64,000 nucleotides of DNA from Carposina sasakii (Eukaryota; Arthropoda; Insecta; Lepidoptera; Carposinidae): NCBI GenBank assembly GCA_014607495.2, contig CP053156.1:930001-994000 (forward strand). Direction: 5' to 3'. The stretch's first letter is position 1. Every line of letters starts with the position of its first letter. The position numbers and the translations under genes were made by a program. The notes beneath the pieces are model-generated. The model had not been told where the DNA came from. It was given only the letters and a program-made list of their open reading frames with translations, and did not search any database. Of the stretch, positions 23,111 through 35,649 are shown piece after piece.

Positions 23111-23464
23111 CTGGGTGTGACGTATGCACATGTTGAGTTCCGACATGCAACCTTACCATAAAGGCTAGTACCATAACATGAGCCATAAAACCTACATTAT
23201 CATGTAGATATTTTCTCGTTAAGTGGTAGGTACTTAGTGAGTTATGCTAATAAAATTTCACTAGCCCACTCTGAGGCAATTTTACACACCCAAAAGTCAT
23301 TACAAATTCATTTATTTAAATTATTGTAATTAACGCAACGAATTTCCCTAATACCGGTGCTTGTCATCACTTCCTGTGATTAAGGTCATATGGGTAAGTT
23401 TAACATATAAAAATACATTTAGCAGATAATACAAAAGGTAACGTGTGTTATTATACCGCCGTAA

Positions 23465-23691
23465 GTGCCAGGCTGCACTACGGTTTTTTCTAGCAAGCGG
23501 TTAACCGCGCAACCGCAAAACCGCTCGAGACGCACACATTTAAGTCTAAGGCCGCACTACGACAAAAAAAATGTATCCATAGAACTTATATTCGTTCGCG
23601 GTTTTAATAGTAGTGTGTGCGTCTCGTCGAGCGGTTTTGAGGTTACTCGGTTAACCGCTTGCGGGAAAAAAACCGTAGTGTGGCCTGGCAC
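23465..23691. mobile_element. MITE with ~75-bp inverted ends and TAA duplication
   Basis: The ends GTGCCAGGCTGCACTACGG and the inverted GTGCCAGGCCACACTACGG bound a 227-bp unit flanked by TAA on both sides (23462-23464, 23692-23694). A 3-bp TAA duplication and GC-rich ends fit PIF/Harbinger-type MITEs. The arms include AAGCGGTTAACCG and AAAACCGCTCGA. The open frames on both strands across it are shadows. Confidence 0.8.
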
Positions 23692-23694
23692 TAA

Positions 23695-24283
23695 CACTAA
23701 GTTAACTTTAGGTACATTTGAAAGCATAATAATATATTGTATGTATTTTTTCTTGACATTGGAATAGTTTAGCGTAAACAATGTGGTTCAATCTGACCGC
23801 GACACTTAAACATATCAAATTGATTCTAGTTGTCCCTGTCTGACTCAACTATTTACATTAAGAATGGAGAGGGACACACATAACTAATTTTAGTGTAAGG
23901 TTAGGTTTTTCTTTGATATCTCTAGTTGTGATAGCTATCCTGACATTTTTCACTTGACATACGGATGGATAGACCTAAATATAAAGGTTCTTATGTATCC
24001 TTTGAAGTACGGACCTCTAAAAATTAAACTATAAGACCTTTCATTATAATAAGTAGATAGTTTACTCATAATTAGGTACTTACCTACTTCAGTATTCGCT
24101 GTTACCAAGGACACGAAGTGTATAGCATAGTTCACACTGTAGGGAGGAAATCTCTTGCCCTTTTCACTACATTCCATTAGTAGGAAATTTTAAACCAGGT
24201 ACTCAGAATAAACTACACAATACCAAGAATAAACTTATACTGATATAAGCAAACTAGACTATTCTACTCTCAAGGTATACCTT
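23695..24283. other. gene-free stretch
   Basis: No supported coding sequence, repeat boundary or RNA gene. Confidence 0.5.
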
Positions 24284-24646
24284 TACCGGGTGCTTTTTCG
24301 TTGCCACCCTTAACGAAGGGTAACTCTATACATCAAATAAAGTAAGTTCATGCCAAAAAAGGGCCGGTAGACGATGTAAATTTTTTTGAAAAAAAAAAAT
24401 ACTCGATCGGGCTAAATTTATAGTGTCCAGTGTTTATGTTTTTATAGACAGGTATTAATTATTTCTCGTGAAAAAATCTTGCTATGCGCGTCTATGTGCA
24501 TTTATGCAGTCTATGTACTCCAATTTGGACCCTAATATGGTGGTATCCAGACACTTCCCAGATATGCTACTATGGAGAAAAATGATCGTGGTGATGAGGA
24601 GATTCCGTAGTATTCCGGAACGTTGACGATCAAAAAGCATCCTGTA
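24284..24646 (-). mobile_element. MITE family A, minus-strand copy
   Basis: Runs from CGGGTG-type to CATCCTGTA ends and is colinear, in inverted form, with 5992-6379. It contains GTTGCCACCCTTAACGAAGG and ATGATCGTGGTGATGAGGAG. Confidence 0.8.
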
Positions 24647-25373
24647 TATGTATACCCCTAAAATGGTGTAATCAGAACTGCAGAATTACGAAGAAAATCG
24701 TACTAGTTATGCACAGCATAGCGTGGCCAGATGTAAGATACCAGTCACAAGTTGTTCGCTTGAATCTTGCATGCAGGAATCTTGTAATTTTAACGGCATG
24801 GCAACAGTCAGGGGGGGCAATTCTTGAAAATTTTTGAGCCGAAACGCAACCACTAACAAACCGTTAACAAAACGTGGTTCGAAGCAATATATACTTACCA
24901 CTTGAGTAATAAGGTATATTTTAGGATGCATCGGTTGCGCGTATGACAGAATAAAAAATATATCTGTTTTGTGCTAAAATGTGTCTAATTACGTCACCGT
25001 AAAGTAAGTATTGCTTTGTTCTGAGCGTCTACAACGGTTTCGTTTCAGCTTCGTGCCAACTGGAGACTTTTCGAGAATTGGTCTCCTGATCCTAGCTTAC
25101 TTAAGATACTTTTTTGGCTCAGCTAGGCAATCCAACCTGGGACCTCCTAGAACAAAATATCTGTCATTTAGTCTCTTAAACCTATAAAGCTTCTATTATT
25201 TCAACAATACGATGCTAGTAAATGCTGGATTATTCAAATATCTATACAATGCCAATCCAACATTGAACTGTACAGTATCTTCTATGTGCGGTCACGGCCT
25301 AAATATTGTACGTCGAGTAGCGCATCGCAAGGCCGTACAGCGTACATTCACGATTAGGGTTGTCAACTTATTC
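24647..25373. other. gene-free stretch
   Basis: The open frames at 24707-24931 (minus) and 25212-25496 (plus, running into the next repeat) have no recognisable domain and no splice context that I can support. Confidence 0.45.
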
Positions 25374-25740
25374 AGAACTAGCGGACGCCCAGGCTTCGTC
25401 CGTGTAAACTGGAATGTTGTCGTGGCCTTTCGGGAAATCCTAAGTGCTTGTCTATACTCGTCAGGAAACAGATATGTTCTTCTCACGCTTAGTTAATTCT
25501 GACTGTGCGTTGTCTTTCAGTCTGTTAATAACGGAAGAATTTTATATTACACTAGCTGTTGCCTGGGACTTCATCCGTCTGGACTACAGAATGTAGCCTT
25601 TGTCTTTCTCCGTTCTTCCTTCTATAATTATGTTTGCATGCCATTTCAAGAAAATTTATTGGACAAATAAAGCGTGTAGAGGTAACAAATGAACAAACAA
25701 ACTTATTTTCGCGTTTATAATTTTAGTTAGTATTTCATTG
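25374..25740 (-). mobile_element. Helitron-like remnants, two degraded ends
   Basis: ACTAGCGGACGCCCAGGCTT at 25377 and ACTAGCTGTTGCCTGGGACT at 25551 are both 3'-type Helitron ends on the minus strand. A single TTTATAATTTTAGTTAGTAT 5'-type end lies near 25715-25735. One copy may have landed inside or next to another. Confidence 0.5.
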
Positions 25741-25835
25741 ATAAAGGTACCTTTTTTATAAAGGGTGCAATAGGAATCGGGACACAACAAGTCTAGAATC
25801 GAGCTTGAGTAAATTTTGAATTTGAAACTTTATGA

Positions 25836-25900
25836 ATGAGGCACGCGGAATGCAGAGGTCATGGGTTCGATTCCCACCCGGGTGAAGAATTTTTTCCATT
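25836..25900 (+). repeat. tRNA-derived SINE head fragment
   Basis: A perfect B box, GGTTCGATTCC (25864-25874), sits in GGTCATGGGTTCGATTCCCA. No A box and no tRNA fold are evident, so this is a SINE or tRNA-pseudogene fragment. Confidence 0.5.
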
Positions 25901-26267
25901 TCTTTATTAATAATTTTATACTTTATGAACTTTTCGACATTATATCAACTACAATCATTCTAAAATACTTGTAAATTTCGATATCTAAAGGTTTAATTAA
26001 AAAGCTATCACAATAATTGCATTTTGAAATGTGTTTGGCAGCCCTATTCAAGATCCACATGGCATAGCTCGAGCGCTGCCTGTGGAATGTGCGCTTCTTG
26101 TAGCCTTTCTCTCCCAGGCTTTTGTGATACGAAATGATGAATATAGAATATTACGTGCGTTGCATTCTTGAAATATTTGGTATTATTGGTTATATGTCTG
26201 TAAATATAACCAATATATGTATGTAAACAAAACATATATGTATGTAAAAATAATATATTGTATAATA

Positions 26268-26419
26268 ATGCGACGCCATAGGTCCTGGGTTCGAATCCCG
26301 GTAGGTTATATGATACTTATCTATGTATTTATACTGTTGCTTAGTATCCACGACACAAGAAGATATTAATGTGGGACTAGGTTAATGTGTTGTGTAGTGT
26401 GTGAGTATTTATTTATTTA
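26268..26419 (+). mobile_element. tRNA-derived SINE, 5'-truncated
   Basis: The B box GGTTCGAATCC (26288-26298) is intact and the A box is missing. The body ATGTGGGACTAGGTTAATGT and the TGTGTGAGTATTTATTTATT tail match the SINE at 38475-38720. A MITE is inserted exactly at the tail. Confidence 0.8.
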
Positions 26420-26423
26420 TTAA

Positions 26424-26571
26424 GGGCCGATTTTTCCAAGTCAGATAGCCTATCTGAAGAATAAAGTTCATGCTGTCTTTCTCTAAAAGATAAAAGTCAA
26501 ATAAACGATCTATCTATCTATCATCAAATTTATTTTTCAGATAGGCTATCTAATGTTTGGAAAATCGGCCC
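26424..26571. mobile_element. 148-bp MITE flanked by TTAA
   Basis: Inverted ends GGGCCGATTTTTCCAA continue through AGATAGCCTATCTGAA to give ~40-bp arms. TTAA flanks both sides (26420-26423, 26572-26575), the target of piggyBac-type elements. TTAA is palindromic and the tail is TTA-rich, so the superfamily is uncertain. Confidence 0.75.
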
Positions 26572-26575
26572 TTAA

Positions 26576-29500
26576 TAATATATTCTGGTGTGATAACCAC
26601 ATTCACATGTCTAGTCACAGAATTCTTATGTAGGTAAACTAATTTCCAAGATATAGTAAGTACCTACCTAAAAGAAGTCCATGAAATATTTTTTATCGCT
26701 TTAAGTCTTTAACAAATAATAAACAGTGATGCAATTATTAGTATCTTGTTGAATACCATAGATAACAGAAACACAGGAGATGGGCCGCTAAGCGCACTTA
26801 GTTTGAGTTCTGATGTAAGCGGCTATAAGCCACACTTACATTGACATCTAAATAATAACACAAATTACACCCAACATTGATAAATCTCTGACACTCACAC
26901 ATTTAAGGCGGTACTCTCATTGGCGCGCACACATTGCTATCTACTGTGTAAGTACGCGCCTCAGTATAGCAAATACATTCAACAAATTTCACACGTACGC
27001 TAGTGATTGACTGTCGATAAATTTGTTATCGAGCACTTGCGTTGTTGCACATCGCGAACAATTTAGGCTTTAGTAGCTGGTCACAATACAATTTTAAACA
27101 TGTTTTTACTTAGCTTCATCTTAAAATTCAACCTACTTTTTCTACTTCTCGTTGTCCGATTGAGCTTAGATTTTGAGTTGCATCACAGTCACAAAAGTAT
27201 GAGGTCACAAATAAAAGGTTATTTTTCTTGAAGGGATAAAGAATAAAGTAAATTCGTAGCGGAGTCTTTAATAAATTAGTACGGTATGTAAATGTTCGAT
27301 GGAAATAAAAAACTATAATAATATGCTTATTGGTAGTCATTTATTATCTACATTTTTATCACCATTATTAAACGGGCAATCAATGTTGGGGTACCCCATT
27401 ACGTCTCCTAAAATTATGTAATAATAGTATTTCCTAATTTTAAATTACATAAAGTCATAAATATGTCCTAAGTATAAAACAACCTCGCTTCCCGTTATCT
27501 GTCTGTCTGTCCCTATGTATGCTTAGATCTTTAAAACTACGCAACAGATATTATAATTTAAAAAAATATTTATTAATAAGAAACACAAAAATAAAGAAAG
27601 TTGACTTTGCACACATCTACATTAATTTAGGTACTTTGTTACACTAATAATAATAAGTAATTCACCATTGTTTTACATAAACATAATATTTTTTAAACTC
27701 TCAAAATTATCTACTTAACATTAGTTATTACTCGTAGGTACTATTCGCGGCAACGTGACGTATCGACAACAAGAAATGACAGGTACAACTCTATGTCAAA
27801 GCGCTTAGCAGCGGCCGTGCGCGGGAGCGGCCGATTCAATATGCGCAATTATCATCACTCGGTCAAACTGATTTCAACACCAGGCACGCTACACTTAGCG
27901 AGCAATGTATTAGGTTCAATCGTTAGGTTACATATGTCACTCAATGAAAATTATTTTAACGAAATAAAATGAAATTTGGGTATAAATGCTAGAAAACAAA
28001 ATTGTTATTGTACTTACCTATGAAAAGTGACCCCTTCAAGTTTATGGTCACTTCGATTCTTGCACACAACCACTGAACAAGCAGGCATTATAAAAAAACA
28101 CTCCCGTGTGACGCGTTAGGCAATCAAGTCCCGACTGATTGCGTTTTCGCGATGTTTGCCTATTTTGTTCATAGTTCAATTACACCGCCCACGCCCCCAC
28201 GGCCACTCTATAGATCTCTGTGTTGAATACCTATATATTTTTTATCTTTCTGATATTAGGTCTATACCTAAGAGTTTGAGTGAAAAGTTGGAGTGTTTGT
28301 GTGAATGTGAAGATGTGTGCTACTCGCTTTTGGGTGATCTGCTTCACCGCGGGTGCTACCCGTACCTACAAAAATTATAGAAAAATAAAACACGCAATTA
28401 TAAACTTTTATTTTATTAAACATTTTTGTCTGTAAAATAGATCAATTAAAACTGACATTTACAACAAACAACTATAAAATTCTTTGTATTCCTCCTCTAA
28501 CACTAATTACGATTTACGTTAATACATAGGGCTCGCTTTATTTGGAATTGATTGCTAAGTACAGCCGAATGTTTGCCATGTCGCTTGGAGGGAATCGAGA
28601 TCTACTCGATTACAAAGTTCTCCACATTCGAGATATTCTCGCTCTCTCTATTGCTAAAGCACTGGCGTGGGTTACTCAGAATTTAGCATAATGACCCTTC
28701 ACTGCTAATCTATATGTCCTAATGCGCATGCGCTATGCAAGATCTTTGCTTTGCGCGAAAGAGACAGCAAAACATTTGTATATCAATGACAGAGATGAAT
28801 AGTGAGGGATCATTATACGAAATCCCTCGAAATCCGCGACCGCACTTTACACCAAAACTATCATAGTTTATGAACACGCAGCTAATCGTATCACATGAGG
28901 ATGGGGATGGAGGTGGCACTCGACGTCTAGACATACAACCACATACATGTTCGATGGCTAACCACATTTTCCTACCAAACAGCATCCTTATAAATATGTT
29001 AATAATTACATAGTTCTATACATCGGCCATCTTATATCATTTTTTTTTAACAATTATGAGTAAGTACTGGATGTTAAACCAATTTCGTACTTTTAAGAAT
29101 TTTTGGGTAGGTAATACATATATGAGTCCTAGGTGTACCTAGGACCTAGGTTGGGGCCTAGATGTTAAGACATTTGGCCCACGACGCCACGCTCATGTTG
29201 CTCGCTCGGCTCATAGCAACAATTTAGAATCATATATGAGAAATCTAACTAGCTACTCTACACTGCTAGATGATTATAAGTACCTTAATTTTTTTTATAG
29301 CGTTGCCTGTGGCGATAAAACCACTTCGAAATCGCTAAGGCAGGTGAGATTCCCGCGCGATTAGTAGAAGAGGGCCTAAGTACTGATCGGACTTAGATAA
29401 ACTAAGAGCTTAACTAAGTGAGTAATAGGTAAGGAATTTGCACTAAACTTAGATACAAGAATTTAAGATAAGATGCTATCTACTATAAATTAATGATAAT

Positions 29501-29747
29501 ACAAGATTTTGAAGGTACATTTAGTAAATTACGTTACGTAATGTAAAATTCGATATATTATATTCAAGACATAATCGACCCACCGTAGCAGCCTCGTAGT
29601 TATGTTCGTAGCATGCTACGAATAATGACAACACGTGGTAATCTCCTGATTCCACTATTGCCACATTGTATGACAGTGTATAGAGACGAGAAACTTCATC
29701 AATTTTATCTTGTATACCTAATAGGGTGGGGATTTAATAATTTTATA
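26576..29747. other. gene-free stretch with a short GC-rich patch
   Basis: No gene is supported. A GC-rich patch at about 27785-27845 could be a promoter or 5' exon of something unseen, but no reading frame or splice site backs this. Open frames at 28156-28380 and 28719-28985 look like chance frames. Confidence 0.4.
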
Positions 29748-29785
29748 AGGGCTGAAACACAAAACCGGTTATGTGTTTCGGCCCT
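29748..29785. repeat. 14-bp-stem hairpin
   Basis: AGGGCTGAAACACA and TGTGTTTCGGCCCT pair with one G-T position across a 10-base loop. Its base composition resembles the AGGGCCGATTTTTCC end of the MITE at 26424, so it may be a collapsed MITE with only its two ends left. Confidence 0.65.
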
Positions 29786-30477
29786 AAGAGGGATATAGTA
29801 ATTGTAAACGATTATTTACGATTAGTATATTTTTTGTGAAATATTTTTTATATCACATTATTCAGCATTCACTAGGCTGTCACTAATATTAGGCATTAAA
29901 ATGTTAAGCGGCGATGTAAGAAGGGTCTCTTGAATATCGAAGGGTTCGGATTATTCCACCAAGTTAACAGATACGAAGTGACAATATTAAGGTACTTATT
30001 ATTTATTTGATAAATCTTTTTAAAAGAACGTCAATGCCTACCATCTAAGATACCTGATCCTCCTTTTTTAAATATCTATTAAATTCTTCCATTATCAGAA
30101 CTACTACGAGTATTTCACAGCATGTATTATGTTAAGCGGCGCTTTTATTTATCTTTTACATCTGACCTCGCTTTAGTAAATGTGGGCTATAGTACCTCCT
30201 TCGTGATCTAAAAGTTCTGGCTACTGTCTACCATAGATATAGAACATAGGCGTGTATATTCATGTATTCATTTGCAACTGTTCCGAGCGAGCAAAATCTC
30301 TGAGCGTACGAACGCGGTATTCGGTTTTATTCAATGAACAAATGTTTTACTTGATAAAAGTAATGAAACTATACATAAACATATTATATATAAAACACTA
30401 TGATAAACAGAAATAAGATAAGTCGTTCGTTGGCACGTAGGTATGTATCCGAACTTTGTGTGAGCGAGCTCTGTGGT

Positions 30478-30698
30478 AACATTTACAGCGAAAAGCTATG
30501 AATATAGCCCACTATAGAGAACCTTTACAATCCACGTTTACAACTCGAAATCATATGTTTATTTTTTCAGATAGTAAAGAGAAATTCTTAAACAACTTGG
30601 GGATGTTCATACGAGTATAATCTTGAAAAATAATTATGTGATTTCAAGTCGCTTGTGGATACGTATTCGCTTAACATACTCCTCTTATTACACACTGC
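30478..30698. mobile_element. MITE family C, right part
   Basis: Ends CTTAACATACTCCTCTTATT followed by ACACACTG, the inverted form of the family C start at 22849. It shares AATATAGCCCACTATAGA with that copy. Confidence 0.5.
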
Positions 30699-31853
30699 GT
30701 TTTATTACAGGCTATTGTAAACAAACACAGTGATTAATATAAAGACAATTTGCAACATTAGGAATCCAAACGATATCAAAATAATAATGTGAATGGGCAA
30801 AACGAAAGACAGAATGTTTGATTGATATATTTATCCCCTTAATTGTGTTAAGCATGAAAGAACCATTATATTATAAGTATACTTTCTCAGGACCAAAAAG
30901 GTAACACAAATTTTTGGGTACCTCGGCAATCAAAATTGCACATCAAGCTTTAGAAAGAGATAGTCTAATTTAGTCCACAGTGTGTAACAGAGACATGCAA
31001 TACAAACTAGAAGATAGTAAGTTTCGAACAAACTCTCTTCAAAGTTGAAGTAACTATATCTCTTTCTTAAAGTCGATTTGCAATATTTATCGCCCGAATT
31101 GCACAAAGTTTTAGAACTTTGAAACTAACATATAGTAATCTAGAATTTAATACAGCTTATAAAGTAAGCTCCTTATAATGATTTACTTAGCAAACAAAAG
31201 TATGGCACACGAAATGGTAATCTAAATTCTATATATTCCTGTGTTTAAAAAGTACATTATCAACTGTTTGTTAGGTTTTAGAGTCTTATACGATATAGAG
31301 TCTTCTGTATGTATAACAGATGTACTCTACTTGTTTGTACATTATTATACAAAGCAACATTGCTTTAGGTCACAACATACATTTGTTTTAAAGATTAACA
31401 GTACAATTTCATGCAAACTATAGTTGCACTTCAGATATCAGCCGCAGCATATACAATACGTACAAAAAGTAAAAATGCACAGCTTTTCACCGAGCGGCTA
31501 ACAAAAACACCACGTCTATACTAGGAAAGCAGGAAAACAACAATTTGTGGTGCTTCTACTCGTACCCACATTTACGCTCCTGACAATCCGCGGCACAGGG
31601 GACTGAACAATGCCTACTAGCAGCCGACGTAAAAGAAAAGTGAAATGTTTAAAAACAGCTTTGAAAGCATTAAAAGTATGTACGTTGAAAATCCGTTGCG
31701 TTCCACTGAAATTTATTCAGGGCACGTACAAAATTATTATTGGTCGTGAAACAGCCGATTTTATGAATAATTTAAGTTTTGAAGTCTGTAAACGCGTTCT
31801 GATTTTGAATTATCTCTACATTGATTTATTTTTTCGTCGCCCTATATAGGTAC
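30699..31853. other. gene-free stretch
   Basis: A plus-strand frame starting ATG at 31610 begins with a very basic stretch and meets a GTATGT donor-like site after about 22 codons. This is suggestive but unsupported by any partner exon. Confidence 0.35.
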
Positions 31854-31970
31854 TTCTCAGCATTGATAGCGTAGTTACTCGTATCCCCCAATTTACGTTT
31901 TCGAATGATGCGACTGATGTACGATCGATCGGATTTCATTTGAAGAAGTTCTTTTGCACATCTATTAAAT
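31854..31970 (-). CDS. candidate internal exon of an unknown host gene
   Basis: On the minus strand a good splice acceptor (TTATTTTTCAG) is followed by 117 bp open in one frame (1 + 38 codons + 2). It ends at AA-GTACCT, a passable donor. The exon length is a multiple of three. The peptide contains CAKELLQMKSDRSYISRIIR followed by KRKLGDTSNY, a basic, helix-prone segment without low-complexity character. I do not recognise the family. The sequence on either side is AT-rich and closed, as expected of introns. A chance frame remains possible. No partner exon was identified; the exon at 35259-35499 ends in a stop, so this one cannot follow it in the same transcript. Confidence 0.3.
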
Positions 31971-31977
31971 CTGAAAA

Positions 31978-34900
31978 ATAAATGAATACATATCCAACAT
32001 AAATGCAATTTATTTAAAGCTTTATTCTTTACCGTGTTCACTAAAACAGCAAACGAGTGGTCCGACAACATGGAAACCTGCCAAACTCTACAGAATCGTA
32101 CTCAGATCGGTGGCGAGAGGTATTTCCATAATACTGATGTTTGTTTTCTGAATTGTACCCAGCTCCGGATTTAGCGAACTATTTTCGTCGGAAAGAGTCC
32201 TTAAATTATTACGGTCAAGGTAGGTTTAATGACGACAATCACCGGAAAATGGCGGTTAGTTGACGAGAGACTGATGTTCGATTCATGGCAGTAACGAAGT
32301 TTTGGGAAGCTTTTTACCTTTAGTGCCAGGTGCTATAGGGTTTTGATGAAAATAAAAAATTAGGATGTACTTGGATTATCCAAACACGATCAAAATTAGG
32401 TACATTACCTATAGATACCTACTATGCTATTTGAAACTAGCATTTTATGATATTTATGTATGTTTTAGTGTTTTCCTTATCATTAACTAAAAGCATTCCT
32501 TTCCATTTTTTGCTGGGATTATAAAAACTAACATCAGATAATGTTGATCATTGTAGATATCTATAATTTTGACTTTCTCCTGCCATATACCCAACCCTCG
32601 CATTAACTATCAAGATTATTACATTGGTTTATACCTATAGAGTAAAATATTTAAGAAATTTGTCGTAAATTGGCCCAATATGTTGGTATAGATCTTATCT
32701 TAGTGACACATAATGGTATTCGTGGTCGATGTAGACAAGATTGACTATGATGACGTAAAACGCCGGTGGCTTGTCGAATTCCGCTGTGGTAATTGAATCA
32801 AAAATTGCTACATAATTGCTTATATTTGCTACATTTATTTGATAATAAATGATAGATTTTATGGAAATCGCAATATTCTTTGACCGACCAGATATCAGCC
32901 AAATTCGACAGGTCACCAGCCATCCTGGCGTTTTTATAACATACTTGCGGCGAAAGTTGTGTACTGTATCTAAACATTTTAAGACATAAAATATTTTTAT
33001 ATTCTTAAGTTATCGTTTTATTATATTCCTAATGTTTAGAATCATTCGGCTAGGAATAATGAACATGTGAAAGAAAGTGGAGGACGGAAGGACAAGTAGT
33101 ACATTCAACATTTTATGTATTTATTAACAAGACCGTTTGTAAAAAATGAATTCTACATACATAATATTACATAAATTAATTATACATCGTTCATTTTCCT
33201 TATAATGTGAATAGGGATAAATCAGAACATATAACAATAAATTACAAATTAAATAGTTTTACCGAGCTAACGAGTAGGTATCTGCTTAAAGTAATAGACT
33301 ATGTGGGCCACAAACAAACATATTTCCCTGTACAATATATATTACGGATAACAATGTAGGCTCCCGTACCATTGTATAGAGTTTTATATTTAGGTACAAT
33401 AGGTGGCATAAAATTAACAGCATGTTTTAAATTGGCATCATGACATGGGTATACTCGTATATCTGCGTTGTTCTGTCTTGACAAGGCTATCTGATTTAGT
33501 ATTAATATGCTATGTGATTCAACAATAAGATAATTAATTTTATGCCACATATAGGACACCCTATTTATTATAATATACCTACAATATTAGTAATTATACT
33601 TAATTTAGAAAGCGGGCGTTTTATGTTACTACCTTCGTTAACTACTCGTCAAATACATTATGGTATAGTATTCCGAAAGTCATCAATTGGGAATGTTAAA
33701 TTTCCCAATATCGTACATTAAATCGTACACTGTTGAAATATGAATATCGATCAGTAAATAAAACGGCCATAATTCAGTTACCTACAAGATTCTCTCGATG
33801 TTCGAAAGCACTCCAAACTTAGTACCTTGGAGTTTGCGAAACTTACAGCTGGATACTATTACACCATTCCATTTAAATATAAGATCATACAAAAGTACAG
33901 ATATGTTGTAGAAAAGGTAAATATAGAAAGCAATTATGCTTTAGATACTACGCGTGTCAGAATGGCATATTTCTTGGTAACAAATCTGTACTTACTCTGA
34001 AAATATTAATAGATTATATTAATTGTTAGTGAATTTATAATAATAGATTTGTTTATCACTCCATCCAGAATAAATGTCATATCAGTCAAAGTCAAGATTC
34101 AGAATTTTCTGTATTTTTATAGATAATATTACAGTGAAAGATGTTATCAAAAATTCGTGTATTTTAAATTTAATTACTACAATAGTGACCGCAGATCGAT
34201 AGAAAAGTGCAATTTGTATACGTAGAGTTGTGTCTATTTTATCTACCATATAAAAATTTAATCGCTGCAGTGTGCTGGAGGCACCTCTCTGTTAGTAGAC
34301 CGAAGTGAGACGCCCGCTATAATCTACAACTACATACAAAAAGCTCTTACTCGTATTAATAGACTTTAAGCATAGTTTCACGAAAGCTCATTTGACTAGA
34401 TTCAGAATTAGGTGGTATAGATACGTTAACTAAAATGTTATTGTGCCTTAAAGCGTCTGTTATATTTATTATAGAAAAAATATATATGACTAACTATGTG
34501 ATTCTAGTAAGTTCATTTCTTGCCATTATTTGAGTTATCAAAATTGTGCTCTTACAATATTATAGGCATTTCTTTTCACGTTAATTGATTTACATTAATA
34601 TACCCTTTTCAACATCGTAATATAATTTGTCCCAGGACATCTACTATATGCATTAGTTAAATTTAGCTAATTTTACTTTTAGCGCTCTTGGCACCATACA
34701 TTCAACATCAACAGTTAACAGTCGAACTAAAGAAAGAGACCAAAATCGTTATTATGTTGGTACATTTGATCCCATTAAAGTTCCCTCACGAAAGTCGTAA
34801 TACCGTTCTTATAAAAGAAAAACCGATAAGCAGGAATGTAGCCCACGGCCGGCTCCTTATAAGCGATACATAATGCTCAACCACTTTGACGAGGGTCAAC

Positions 34901-35142
34901 TCCAGAGCGAAACAATTTGCTGATCATCACTTCAAGAACGGTTTCACGCTAATAGCTCTTTACAACTCTACCCTGATTTTTGTTACACGTAGGCGCGTAA
35001 TTTTACAATTAAATTTCTTTCTTTAGCTCTCTCATAATTGAATATTTACGACAAATACCATCAAATTCAACGCATATACTTATTATTAACATCTCGATAC
35101 TGTCCCAATACAATTCAACAAATAACATTTTCGTTCCCCTAA
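31978..35142. other. gene-free AT-rich stretch
   Basis: No supported gene. A perfect 15-bp inverted repeat (GTGGCATAAAATTAA at 33403-33417 and its complement at 33534-33548) may mark the remains of a small element. Confidence 0.5.
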
Positions 35143-35148
35143 TTTATT
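35143..35148 (-). promoter_or_regulatory. poly(A) signal candidate (AATAAA on minus strand)
   Basis: TTTATT on the plus strand, about 110 bp beyond the stop codon of the exon at 35259-35499, is a plausible signal for its 3' UTR. AATAAA is frequent by chance in such AT-rich DNA. Confidence 0.4.
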
Positions 35149-35258
35149 CACAATTTCGCACTACCTACACGTCACTTGCGTCACTCAATACACGATCACG
35201 TCAGACAAATTCTCGAACGGGTCACGAGCTCCGTGATCTTATGCGGTCACAGTAGGAC

Positions 35259-35499
35259 TCACGAAGGGCCCGTCGTGGGCTTCACCGGTGAGCGGAGAGC
35301 CTCGGCAGCGGCGGGTTGGTCCCGCTCGTCGTCGGCGGTGGCGTCCACAGGCTCGGGCGGCGCGGCGGCCGGGCGCACGTTGTCCAGCCGTGGCCGCGGC
35401 GAGTAGCGCGGCGTCAGCGCGATGCCGCCGACGACTGGGTGCGATTTAAGACTCCCGCCTGCAGGACGTCGTGCATCATGCGCTCGTTCTCCTGGCGAA
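35259..35499 (-). CDS. terminal coding exon of an unknown host gene, with an apparent frame break
   Basis: This is the only strongly GC-rich block in the window. On the minus strand a classic acceptor (TTTGTTTGTTCTCAG) precedes the exon. Its first part, 35497 to about 35453, reads RQENERMMHDVLQAG in a frame whose third codon positions are almost all G or C. After about 35452 that strong third-position GC signature moves to another frame, which reads LKSHPVVGGIALTPRYSPRP and a Pro/Ala/Asp-rich tail, ending at TGA (35261-35259). The simplest reading is one exon with a single-base deletion (or two-base insertion) near 35440-35456, from decay, polymorphism or assembly error. The alternative 84-residue frame through the whole exon has atypical codons in its first third. 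The first part looks like coiled coil and the rest looks disordered. I cannot name the protein. Upstream exons should lie at higher coordinates. Confidence 0.65.
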
Positions 35500-35649
35500 C
35501 TGAGAACAAACAAATGATAGGCTTAACCATTACTTTTGACGAGTACACAATTGGGGCGGAGTTTGCTGGGAGATGGAAACCACACCGGGGTTCTTTGGGC
35601 TCTAGTGGTAAACTCTTGGTACTAAAGCACACCCAATACTAGTTTTGGA

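Noticed and set aside
23465..23767. 100-codon plus-strand frame and 74-codon minus-strand frame
   Set aside because: Both overlap the inverted-repeat MITE; open frames arise from the GC-rich arms.
31610..31849. 79-codon plus-strand frame starting with a basic stretch
   Set aside because: No recognisable domain, and it lies beside a better-supported minus-strand exon candidate; the donor-like GTATGT alone is not enough.
35176..35642. Plus-strand frames of 76 and 108 codons over the GC-rich block
   Set aside because: Splice acceptor, codon bias and stop favour the minus strand; the plus frames are low-complexity shadows.
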